DNA from: Butyrivibrio fibrisolvens 16/4
Lineage (GTDB): Bacteria; Bacillota; Clostridia; Lachnospirales; Lachnospiraceae
Assembly: GCA_000209815.1 (NCBI GenBank)
Contig: FP929036.1
Coordinates: 675,885 to 739,884 of the forward strand
Reading direction: 5' to 3'
DNA: 64,000 nt
Positions 46,870-54,705 of this stretch are shown here, piece after piece. The notes beneath the pieces were generated by a model. That model saw only the letters and a program-made list of their open reading frames with translations. It ran no database searches and had not been told where the DNA came from. The first letter of the stretch is position 1. The number at the start of each line of letters is the position of its first letter. Position numbers and translations under genes: made by a program.

Positions 46870-48092
46870 TTATATCTGCTCTCCATTTAAGAAAAGCACT
46901 TCGTCGGGTTCAATAGGAACACATACGCATTTTTTGCCGTCTACGTAAGCTGTAGTTACTGAAGCGGCCTTTGCATCTGAAACCTTCACTACAATGTCAG
47001 CAGGCTTGCCATCTTCTGTGACACCTGTTGCTTCCTTGAGCTGCTTTGTAAGATCTACAACACGCTCCTTAAGAACATTCTTTTCTACACGAAGCTCGTT
47101 ATTCTTGAGAGCTTTCTCATCAAGGATTTCCTCTGCAAGTGGAAGCTGCTCCTCGAAGTAGTTTTCAAACTTGGCCTGAATCTTTTCAACCTTCATATCA
47201 GAAAGACCAGAATCAGTGAGGATGTTTGCAACATCCTGTGGCTCTAGGATGATAGGCTCATCCTGACCAAGACGCTCAGTCTCTACAGTGATGAAATCAG
47301 AAAGATTCTGCTGAATATCAAGCTTTGTCTCGATAGTTTCATCTGTCTCTTCTCCAAGAGCCTGATCAAGAATATTGTTGAAGGCATTCTTCTTCTGAGT
47401 AGAAGTCTTCTTTGTACCACAGCCAATGCAGTTCTCCCAGAACTCCACGTGAGGCTCCTTAGTATTTTTAGTGTAAGCTAAGCATGAATGTAAATCAGTG
47501 GTACGTTCTGAAAAGCAAGGGAATGTGAAGGCTGTATCTACAGGACCTACAACCCAATCACGGATACGGGCACCGATTCTGTTTTCATCCTCGCGATAGC
47601 CTAATCCTGGCTTAGAAAGGGCAACAGGGCAGATAGCGCAGATGATGTAATCGTATACTTCCTCTGATTCATCAAGCATTAAATCGTCAGTAGTTTTAAC
47701 TGGAATATCGTATGTATCGTGATAAAGAAGAATCAGATAGTTACCAACGAAATCATATGACTCGATAATTCTGTTGTAATATTCGATAAGAAGCTTCTCA
47801 TCCTGAAGACGGGTTTCACGAAGTCTCATTAAAAGGTCGTGACCGCTTCCTTCAATTTCAGATTCTGGGGCAAATGGAAGTTCTAGCAGGTTGTTACCTA
47901 CTGTTCCTGAAAGGGACTTATTTGCAATCTCAAGATATTTATGGAACTCCTCATCATCTAAATTAAGGAAGGTTTCCTTGAATGTAAGAACCATTTCCTT
48001 ATTTGCATCTACATAGCAACCTACCATCTTGTCAAAGTTGCAGGAATCCTTTTTAAAGCGGCGTTTTATTTCATTTATTTCTTTTTATTCAT
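46870..48092 (-). CDS. DUF4317 domain protein, frame broken near start
   Basis: The function is unknown. This is a conserved, mostly Lachnospiraceae and Clostridia, soluble protein. Restoring one A in the minus-strand run (T5 on plus, 48082-48086) gives the family N-terminus MNKKEINEIKRRFKKDSCNF, then KMVGCYVDANKE and a total of 407 residues. The body carries VYDYIICAICPVALSKPGLGY and a Cys pair in ENCIGCGTKK. The C-terminal third is helical and acidic, with a long coiled stretch. AGGAG precedes the ATG. Confidence 0.85.
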
Positions 48093-48209
48093 AAACTTAT
48101 ACTCCTAAATACTAATTAGTTACATCTTTTTCAACATGCTTTATAATTATAATTGCGTCAAAATTTGATATCAAGAGTTTTTCGTTTGGAAGGAAATTGA
48201 GGGATTTTT

Positions 48210-50297
48210 ATGGAACATTTACTAGATTTTACAAAAGCAAGAAAACAGGAGATTTATCCATTATCGGAAAAGTTTTTTGGAAAGAATCCTGATGGGAGGG
48301 AGATTGGATTTACCAATTATTATATGACCATAGATGGTGAGCCCTTCTTTGCTATCAGTGGCGAGTGTCATTTTTCCAGAGTGTTTGAAAATCAGTGGGA
48401 AGACACCATCTTAAAGATGAAGGCTGGCGGATTAAATATCGTATCTACGTATGTCTTCTGGAATCACCATGAGGAGATAGAGGGGCAGTTTGATTTTTCT
48501 GGCAGAAGAAATCTGAGAAAGTTTGTAGAGCTATGCGCCAAGCATGATATGTTTGTAATCCTTAGAATAGGTCCATTCTGCCACGGTGAGTGCAGAAATG
48601 GTGGGCTACCAGATTGGCTTTATGGAAAGCCATATGATGTAAGGAGTAACAGTCCTGCATTTCTAGAGCAGGTGAGACTATTCTACAGAGAAATCGGTAG
48701 GCAGATAGAAGGGCTGTGCTTCAAGGATGGCGGTCCTATCATTGCTGCCCAATTGGATAATGAGTATATGCATTCTGCCGCACCTTGGGAGATGACCACA
48801 GGAATCTCAAATGAATGGGCAGAGGGCGGAAGTGATGGAAATGACTATCTTATCGCACTGAAAAAAATAGCAATAGAAGAGGGGATAATCACTCCTTTTT
48901 ACACCTGCACAGGTTGGGGTGGAGCAGCTACGCCTACAGATGAGCTGCTTCCACTTTGGGGAGGCTATGCATTCTGGCCATGGATGTTTTATGGAAACAA
49001 GGATTATAAGCATCCAGCTACGCCAGAATATATCTACCGTGATAATCACAATAATGCGGTCAAGAAGACATACAATTTTGAGCCATTTTATGAGCCGGAA
49101 TCAATGCCATATTCCTGCTGTGAAATGGGTGGTGGAATGATTCCTTTTTATAATTACAGATTCCAGTTCCCATATGAATCAGTGGATGCAATGGCAAATG
49201 TAAAGCTGGCCAGTGGCTGTAATTTTCTGGGATATTATATGTACAGAGGCGGCACCAATCCACATGGCTTCAAATCAGAATATCTGAATGAACATCAGGT
49301 GCCAAAGCTGGGATATGATTACAACGCGCCGATAGGAGAATTTGGTCAGCTCAGACCAAGTTATTATAGATTGAGATGTATCCACACTTTTGTAAAGCAT
49401 TTTGGACATTTGCTTTGTCCTATGACGACACTGCTTGCAGAGGATAATGAAGGAAGAGAACCTGAGGATACTTCGTATTTACGATATGCTGCAAGAACAG
49501 ATGGTGAGAGTGGATTTCTTTTTATAAATAATTATCAGGACCATGCAAAGCTTAGTGACAAGTCTGGTGAATCAATTACCATAAAATTGCCAGGTAAAGA
49601 AATCACCATAAAAGACTTATCTATTGCAGCAGGTGAAGAGGCGATTCTTCCTATTAATATTGATTTGGATGGACTACGATTAGAGTATGCCACAGTGCAG
49701 CCTCTTGCAAGGGTGGAATCACCAAATTCCATCAGCTATATTTTCTTCAAGCCTAATGGAATGAAGCCAGTATACAAATTTGAAGGCGAAGAGCCAATTG
49801 TGCCAGTGGACAGTCCATCTTACAGTTTTTCAAAACAGATTAATGGAAAGCTTATTTCTATTGTTACTTTATCGAGAGAGCTTAGCTTTGAGTTTGCAGA
49901 AATAAAGCCACCGGCAGAGCTTACAAATCAGAATAAGAGAGTGCTTACGCCAATTCAGTGTGGTAAGTCGAGATTCACAATAGTAATTCCAAAGCTAAAT
50001 CAAAATGCCAATGACACATTACTTCAGATAAATTACAGCGGTGACATAGGTCAGCTTTTTGATGCCAAAGGAAAGTTGCTACATGATGATTTCTGCTGTG
50101 AAAAGGCATGGGAAATCGGCCTAAATGAGCTTGGAATAAAGGAAGGGGATGTGCTTACCATTTACATCACTCCTAAAAAGGATGATGTGGTGGTAGATGT
50201 TTCTTCCACTATGGCAGGCAGATTGGAAAAGGCCGAGGGATTGCACTTTGCCCTTGGAGAAGTGGCATTGGTGGAAACATTGGAAGACAAGCTATAA
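48210..50297 (+). CDS. Beta-galactosidase, glycoside hydrolase family 35
   Basis: This retaining beta-galactosidase probably acts on plant or host glycans. The TIM barrel begins FFAISGECHFSRV, with KAGGLNIVSTYVFWNHHE, ILRIGPFCHGECRNGGLPDWL and the acid/base Glu in GGPIIAAQLDNEYMH. The nucleophile region lies in the segment with PYSCCEMGGGM. C-terminal beta domains fill the remaining 300 residues (695 total). It has no signal peptide, so it acts inside the cell on imported oligosaccharides. No transporter or regulator lies beside it; a palindrome TTGATATCAA (48165-48174) sits in its leader. Confidence 0.9.
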   Translation: MEHLLDFTKARKQEIYPLSEKFFGKNPDGREIGFTNYYMTIDGEPFFAISGECHFSRVFENQWEDTILKMKAGGLNIVSTYVFWNHHEEIEGQFDFSGRRNLRKFVELCAKHDMFVILRIGPFCHGECRNGGLPDWLYGKPYDVRSNSPAFLEQVRLFYREIGRQIEGLCFKDGGPIIAAQLDNEYMHSAAPWEMTTGISNEWAEGGSDGNDYLIALKKIAIEEGIITPFYTCTGWGGAATPTDELLPLWGGYAFWPWMFYGNKDYKHPATPEYIYRDNHNNAVKKTYNFEPFYEPESMPYSCCEMGGGMIPFYNYRFQFPYESVDAMANVKLASGCNFLGYYMYRGGTNPHGFKSEYLNEHQVPKLGYDYNAPIGEFGQLRPSYYRLRCIHTFVKHFGHLLCPMTTLLAEDNEGREPEDTSYLRYAARTDGESGFLFINNYQDHAKLSDKSGESITIKLPGKEITIKDLSIAAGEEAILPINIDLDGLRLEYATVQPLARVESPNSISYIFFKPNGMKPVYKFEGEEPIVPVDSPSYSFSKQINGKLISIVTLSRELSFEFAEIKPPAELTNQNKRVLTPIQCGKSRFTIVIPKLNQNANDTLLQINYSGDIGQLFDAKGKLLHDDFCCEKAWEIGLNELGIKEGDVLTIYITPKKDDVVVDVSSTMAGRLEKAEGLHFALGEVALVETLEDKL

Positions 50298-50305
50298 AAA
50301 GGCAC

Positions 50306-50334
50306 TTGACTTTAAAAGTCTAAATAACTATACT
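50306..50334 (+). promoter_or_regulatory. Strong promoter of the asnS leader
   Basis: TTGACT (50306-50311), a 17-base spacer and TATACT (50329-50334). The second leader at the window's right edge has the same arrangement (TTGACA, 17 bases, TATACT). Confidence 0.8.
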
Positions 50335-50361
50335 TTACTCAAATAAAGAAGGGGAACAGTC

Positions 50362-50436
50362 ATGGCATTTACATCTATGCTTAATAATCTCAATAATAAC
50401 AATAACAATTCCGTGAATAATAATCAGGGGATTTAA
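50362..50436 (+). CDS. Asparagine-rich leader peptide of the asnS attenuator
   Basis: This is a 24-residue ORF with 11 Asn codons, six of them consecutive (MLNNLNNNNNNSVNNNQGI). AAGGGG lies about 8 bases before the ATG. It sits between a strong promoter and a terminator, just upstream of the asparaginyl-tRNA synthetase gene. A ribosome starved for Asn-tRNA would stall in the Asn run, the classical logic of a leader peptide. It is not a structural protein. A paralogous leader lies at 63797. Confidence 0.85.
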   Translation: MAFTSMLNNLNNNNNNSVNNNQGI

Positions 50437-50446
50437 TTTTATTGTG

Positions 50447-50526
50447 TTGATGAGATTTGAAGATTGTTCAAATATGTAAGAATTAGAAAGCCTCATCAAG
50501 CGCAAGTTTGATGGGGCTATTTTTAA
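50447..50526 (+). promoter_or_regulatory. Attenuator (antiterminator plus terminator) upstream of asnS
   Basis: TTGATGAG (50447-50454) can pair with CTCATCAA (50492-50499) as antiterminator. The same CTCATCAA forms the 5' arm of the terminator AGCCTCATCAA / TTGATGGGGCT (50489-50518) with a T tract after it. TGAGATT (50451-50457) can instead pair with AATCTCA (50386-50392) inside the leader ORF, giving the 1:2, 2:3, 3:4 logic of amino-acid attenuators. No T-box sequence is present. Confidence 0.8.
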
Positions 50527-50552
50527 GCCATTTTTGATAAGGAGAAAAGACA

Positions 50553-51953
50553 ATGAGTGTTAAAACAACAGATGTAAGAACACTATCTAGAAACTTCAAA
50601 GACTATGCAGATAAGGAAATCACTGTAGCTGGCTGGGTACGCAATATGCGTGATTCAAAGACATTCGGTTTCCTGGTACTTGCTGATGGTACATTTTTCA
50701 ATCCTGTTCAGGTTGTATTCAATCAGGACAAGATTGACAACTTCGATGAGGTTTGCCACTTAAACGTAGGTGCAGCAGTATATGTAACAGGTATTGTTAC
50801 ACTTACTCCAGAGGCAAAGCAGCCATTCGAGATTCAGGCTACAAAGGTTGTAGTTGAAGGAAAGTCTACACCAGATTATCCAATCCAGCCAAAGAGACAT
50901 ACAATGGAATACCTTCGTACACAGACACATCTTCGTCCACGTACAAACACATTCCAGGCAGTATTCAGAGTTCGTTCTCTTTGTGCTTACGCTATTCACA
51001 AGTTCTTCCAGGAGCGTGATTTCGTATATGTTCATACACCACTTATCACAGGAAGTGACTGCGAGGGTGCTGGCGAGATGTTCCAGGTTACAACAATGGA
51101 CCTTAACAACATCCCTAAGACAGATGATGGCAAGGTAGATTTCTCACAGGATTTCTTTGGCCACGCTACAAATCTTACAGTTTCAGGTCAGTTAAATGGT
51201 GAGACATATGCTCAGGCATTCAAGAACATCTACACATTTGGACCAACATTCCGTGCAGAAAACTCTAACACTACTCGTCATGCAGCAGAGTTCTGGATGA
51301 TTGAGCCAGAGATTTCTTTTGCTGATCTTGAGGATGATATGATTCTTGCAGAGGATATGTTAAAGTACGTTATCAACTATGTACTTGAGCATGCTCCAGA
51401 GGAAATGCAGTTCTTTAACAGCTTTGTTGATAAGGGACTTTTAGAAAGATTACAGCATGTTGCAAACTCAGACTTTGGTCGCATCACATATACAGATGCT
51501 ATCGCAGAGCTTGAGAAGCACAATGATGAGTTTGATTACAAGGTATCTTGGGGATGCGATCTTCAGACAGAGCACGAGAGATATCTTACAGAGAAGATTT
51601 TCAAAAAGCCTGTATTTGTTACAGATTATCCAAAGGAAATCAAGGCTTTTTATATGAAGCTCAACGAGGATGGAAAGACTGTAGCAGCTATGGACTGCCT
51701 CGTTCCTGGTATCGGAGAAATCATTGGTGGTTCACAGCGTGAGGACGATTACGATGTACTTCTTAAGAGAATGCAGGAATGCGGTCTTAAGGAAGAGGAT
51801 TACCAGTTCTACCTTGACCTTCGTAAATACGGTAGCTCTCGTCATGCAGGATTCGGACTTGGATTTGAGCGTTGCGTAATGTACCTTACAGGAATGGGTA
51901 ACATCCGTGACGTAATTCCTTTCCCACGTACTGTAGGTAACTGTGACTTATAA
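50553..51953 (+). CDS. asnS: Asparaginyl-tRNA synthetase
   Basis: This class IIb synthetase charges tRNA-Asn. The N-terminal OB-fold anticodon-binding domain occupies about residues 1-110 ([21 protein letters not shown]). The catalytic core has motif 1 near [16 protein letters not shown], motif 2 ([22 protein letters not shown]) and motif 3 ([15 protein letters not shown]). It has 466 residues. AGGAG precedes the ATG. Expression appears controlled by the Asn-rich leader just upstream, and asnA follows beyond a long hairpin element. Confidence 0.96.
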   Translation: MSVKTTDVRTLSRNFKDYADKEITVAGWVRNMRDSKTFGFLVLADGTFFNPVQVVFNQDKIDNFDEVCHLNVGAAVYVTGIVTLTPEAKQPFEIQATKVVVEGKSTPDYPIQPKRHTMEYLRTQTHLRPRTNTFQAVFRVRSLCAYAIHKFFQERDFVYVHTPLITGSDCEGAGEMFQVTTMDLNNIPKTDDGKVDFSQDFFGHATNLTVSGQLNGETYAQAFKNIYTFGPTFRAENSNTTRHAAEFWMIEPEISFADLEDDMILAEDMLKYVINYVLEHAPEEMQFFNSFVDKGLLERLQHVANSDFGRITYTDAIAELEKHNDEFDYKVSWGCDLQTEHERYLTEKIFKKPVFVTDYPKEIKAFYMKLNEDGKTVAAMDCLVPGIGEIIGGSQREDDYDVLLKRMQECGLKEEDYQFYLDLRKYGSSRHAGFGLGFERCVMYLTGMGNIRDVIPFPRTVGNCDL

Positions 51954-51956
51954 TCC

Positions 51957-52044
51957 GTCGGTTACACTCTCAAGCCTGAGATATTGCTCCGCTTCGCATA
52001 GAAAGCTCCGCTTGAGCAACACTCAGAGCTTGATAGCTACCGAC
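51957..52044. repeat. Long hairpin element, family A copy 3, between asnS and asnA
   Basis: An 88-bp inverted repeat with outer arms GTCGGT / ACCGAC and the shared words TTACACTCTCAAGCCTGAG and CTCAGAGCTTGATAGCTAC. A second small GCTCCGCTT hairpin lies in the loop. It lies 3 bases after the asnS stop and may partly separate asnA expression from asnS. Confidence 0.78.
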
Positions 52045-52070
52045 TCATCTAAATTGGAGGACAACTAGTT

Positions 52071-53079
52071 ATGAGTAAGATTTACATCCCAGATGGTTAC
52101 GCGTCGGCGCTTGACCTTAAAGAAACACAGATTGCGATTAAGAAGGTTAAGGATTTTTCAGGCACAGCTTACAGCCGAGCTTAATCTTCACCGTGTTACA
52201 GCACCACTTTTTGTTAGACCTGAGTCAGGTTTGAACGACAACTTAAATGGTGTTGAGCGTCCTGTAGCTTTCGGAGTAAAGGAACAGAATGATAAGGAGG
52301 TTGAGGTTGTTCACTCTCTTGCAAAGTGGAAGAGAATGGCACTTGGTCGTTACGGATTTAATGTTGGCGAAGGTCTTTATACCGATATGAATGCTATCCG
52401 CCGCGACGAGGATACCGACAATATTCATTCTATCTATGTTGACCAGTGGGATTGGGAATGTATCATCGAAAAATCTGCTCGTAACGAAGAGACTCTTAAA
52501 AAGTATGTAAAGAGCGTTTATGCAGCTCTTCGAGTTACAGAAAAATATATCGCAAATTCATATGATTATGTTCAGTGCATTCTTCCTGAGGAGATTCACT
52601 TTATCACTACTCAGGAGCTTGAGGACAGATGGCCAGATCTTGATGCTCATCAGCGTGAGTATGAGGCAGCCAAGGAATATGGCGCAATCTTCCTTATGAA
52701 GATAGGTGATTTGCTTAAGTCTGGTGAAAAGCACGACGGACGTGCACCTGACTATGATGATTGGCAGCTTAATGGTGATATTATTGTTTACTATCCAGTA
52801 GACGATATTTCACTGGAGCTTTCATCTATGGGTATCCGTGTTGATGAGGATAGCCTTGCAGCTCAGCTTAAGAAGGCTGGTTGTGAGGATAGAGCAGAGC
52901 TCCCATTCCAAAAGGCCATTCTTGATAGAAAGCTTCCTTACACAATCGGCGGTGGTATCGGCCAGAGCCGTATTTGTATGTTCTTCCTTAGAAAATGTCA
53001 TATTGGCGAGGTTCAGTGTTCTATCTGGCCTGAAGAGGATGTAAAGACTGCAAATGAAAAGGGCGTAGTTATCCTGTAG
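52071..53079 (+). CDS. asnA: Aspartate-ammonia ligase (asparagine synthetase A), frame broken once
   Basis: This enzyme makes asparagine from aspartate, ammonia and ATP. The N-terminus MSKIYIPDGYASALDLKETQ is followed by VVHSLAKWKRMALGRYGF, GEGLYTDMNAIRRDED, HSIYVDQWDWE, RAPDYDDW, LSSMGIRVDED and the motif-3-like GGGIGQSRICM. The frame breaks at the T5 run 52154-52158; here two added bases (or one lost) are needed, and two would give the family's DFFQAQ. Restored length is about 336 residues. GGAGG precedes the ATG. With asnS it forms an asparagine supply-and-charging pair. Confidence 0.92.
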
Positions 53080-53157
53080 GCGGAATATTTCACGATAGTG
53101 TCTTTCTGAGAAAAACAAAATCCTTTACAAATCAATAATTTTATCGTACAATATCCT

Positions 53158-53187
53158 TCGGCTCTCTTTTAGAGGGCCGATTTTTTT
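53158..53187 (+). terminator. Terminator after asnA
   Basis: TCGGC / GCCGA and CTCT / AGAG stem followed by seven T residues. The remaining gap to yerC (305 bases in all) is AT-rich and shows no convincing gene; a TACGC/GCGTA stem lies near 53284-53323. Confidence 0.88.
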
Positions 53188-53384
53188 GCGATTAGAACTA
53201 TTACTATAATAAAATTTTTTATTTTGGACATAATTTTTATTATGATTCTTTACTTTAAAACTTTAGTGTGATAAACTGTACTTACGCTGAGGATTGATTA
53301 TGGGAATTGGCCTTTGCGTAGGGAAAGTTTAGGAATTAAAGGGCAGTAAAGTATTATAGGGATTTTACAGGAGTATTTGAGATA

Positions 53385-53672
53385 ATGAATAAGAAACTTG
53401 AAACAGCAGAAATGGATGAGCTTTTAAGAGCCATTCTTAGCCTCGAGACAGTCGAGGAAGCATACGAATTTTTTGAAGATCTTTGTACAGTAAATGAGAT
53501 GGTAGCTATGAAGCAGCGCTTTGAGGTTGCTAAGATGCTTCGTGAGGAGCGTACATATCAGGATATTGCAGATGAGACAGGTGCCAGCTCAGCTACTATC
53601 AGCCGTGTAAATCGTGCACTTAATTACGGTAATGATGGCTATGATATGGTTCTTAAGAGAATCAGTAAATAA
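53385..53672 (+). CDS. YerC/YecD-family TrpR-like DNA-binding protein
   Basis: This is a small helical transcription factor of the Trp-repressor superfamily. Its 95 residues include the helix-turn-helix RTYQDIADETGASSATISRVNRAL and the helical lead MDELLRAILSLETVEEAYEFFEDL. Members are widespread in Firmicutes, often next to pcrA, as here 1 kb downstream. Regulated genes are unknown. A perfect terminator follows. Confidence 0.9.
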   Translation: MNKKLETAEMDELLRAILSLETVEEAYEFFEDLCTVNEMVAMKQRFEVAKMLREERTYQDIADETGASSATISRVNRALNYGNDGYDMVLKRISK

Positions 53673-53713
53673 ATGTCATTCATTTAATTCACGTATTATT
53701 TATGTTAAAATGT

Positions 53714-53747
53714 GAGATGTAGTTTCTGAAACTACATCTCATTTTTT
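53714..53747 (+). terminator. Terminator after the YerC-like gene
   Basis: A perfect 12-bp stem GAGATGTAGTTT / AAACTACATCTC with a 3-base loop, followed by ATTTTTTA. Confidence 0.92.
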
Positions 53748-53756
53748 ATGTTAACA

Positions 53757-53952
53757 ATGTTACTATTCACAGTTATAAATAATTAATAATGATTCTTGTT
53801 AAGCTTGCTTATAAAAGATTCATTATTAATTATTTATAAACTGGAATCAGTGACTCCACCCATATGACTAATGTTAAGTGCTTTAGCACTGGGAAAGAAC
53901 TCTGGAAGAGTTCCATTAGGAATGTGGGTGGGGTTACTGTGAATAGTAACAT
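53757..53952. repeat. 196-bp nested inverted-repeat element (structured RNA or MITE)
   Basis: Five stems nest cleanly. A terminal 16-bp perfect stem is ATGTTACTATTCACAG (53757-53772) with 53937-53952. A 20-bp perfect hairpin pairs 53773-53792 with 53820-53839. A 17-bp stem with three G-T pairs joins 53849-53865 to 53922-53938. A 6-bp stem CTAATG/CATTAG is capped by two hairpins (AGTGC/GCACT and GAACTCT/AGAGTTC). It ends 25 bases before the DUF1836 gene. I do not match it to a known RNA class. Confidence 0.8.
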
Positions 53953-53977
53953 AAAAAGGAATCATAAGGGGAAAAAT

Positions 53978-54622
53978 ATGGATAATTCATCAAAAAAAGA
54001 ACTGAACGAGATACTTCATCAACTGGCTGAGATAGATTACGTTCATCCAGAGGATATTCCAAATATTGATTTATACATGGATCAGGTGCTGACATTCTTG
54101 GACCAGGAGCTTGGTACTGTTCGCGAGGTAAACGAGGACAAGGCTATGACTAAGACCATGATAAATAATTACACTAAGAATCAGCTGCTACCTCCCCCTG
54201 AAAAGAAAAAGTATTCCAGAGATCACATGCTGAATCTGATTTTCATATATTACTTCAAAAATTTCTTAGGCTTAAAAGATATAAAAAGTATCCTAGACCC
54301 TATTAATGAAAAGTATTACGGGGATAGTGAGGGACTGAGCTTTTTTGATATTTATTCTGATATGGTCGGCTTTGAACACAAGGTAGCAAAAGAAGTCACA
54401 AAGGATATTATCAAAAAGTACAATATGAGCCGCGAGGCATATGCTGATCAGGATGAGGAAAGCAAAGCTGTATTACAGGACTTCACATTTATATGTCTCC
54501 TTTCCTTTGATGTTTTCGTGAAAAAAATGATGATTGAGCAGTATATTTCTAATCACCGTGAGGATGAGGCTAAATCATCAGAAGCACAAGGAAAAAGTAC
54601 CAAAGAAAAGTCAAAGGAATAA
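53978..54622 (+). CDS. DUF1836 domain protein (MerR-like DNA-binding candidate)
   Basis: The function is unknown. The 214-residue protein has a MerR-like wing segment (TKTMINNYTKNQLLPPPEKKKYSRDHMLNLIFIYYFKNFLGLKDIKSIL) characteristic of DUF1836, then a helical dimer-like region and a charged Ser/Lys/Glu tail. ATG 53978 follows AAGGGG; a longer in-frame ORF from 53864 runs back into the structured element and is probably not translated. Its close position behind that element suggests the element controls it. Confidence 0.8.
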   Translation: MDNSSKKELNEILHQLAEIDYVHPEDIPNIDLYMDQVLTFLDQELGTVREVNEDKAMTKTMINNYTKNQLLPPPEKKKYSRDHMLNLIFIYYFKNFLGLKDIKSILDPINEKYYGDSEGLSFFDIYSDMVGFEHKVAKEVTKDIIKKYNMSREAYADQDEESKAVLQDFTFICLLSFDVFVKKMMIEQYISNHREDEAKSSEAQGKSTKEKSKE

Positions 54623-54705
54623 GAAAAATTCAGATGGCTAGATTAGTCCTGGTATGATAAAATTAATCAGAACAAATTTTCGAAAATAGATAAAGGGAAT
54701 TAGTA

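Noticed and set aside
48165-48174. TTGATATCAA palindrome as operator of the GH35 gene
   Set aside because: A 10-bp palindrome is expected by chance in a 64-kb AT-rich window and no adjacent regulator supports it.
50338-50552. T-box leader for asnS
   Set aside because: No T-box sequence (AGGGTGGNACCGCG type) is present and the leader holds an Asn-rich ORF instead.
53208-53340. Riboswitch (c-di-GMP or similar) upstream of the YerC-like gene
   Set aside because: A TACGC/GCGTA stem is present, but none of the conserved words of known riboswitch classes could be found.
53864-53977. N-terminal extension of the DUF1836 protein
   Set aside because: It runs through the structured element and lacks a ribosome site; ATG 53978 has one.
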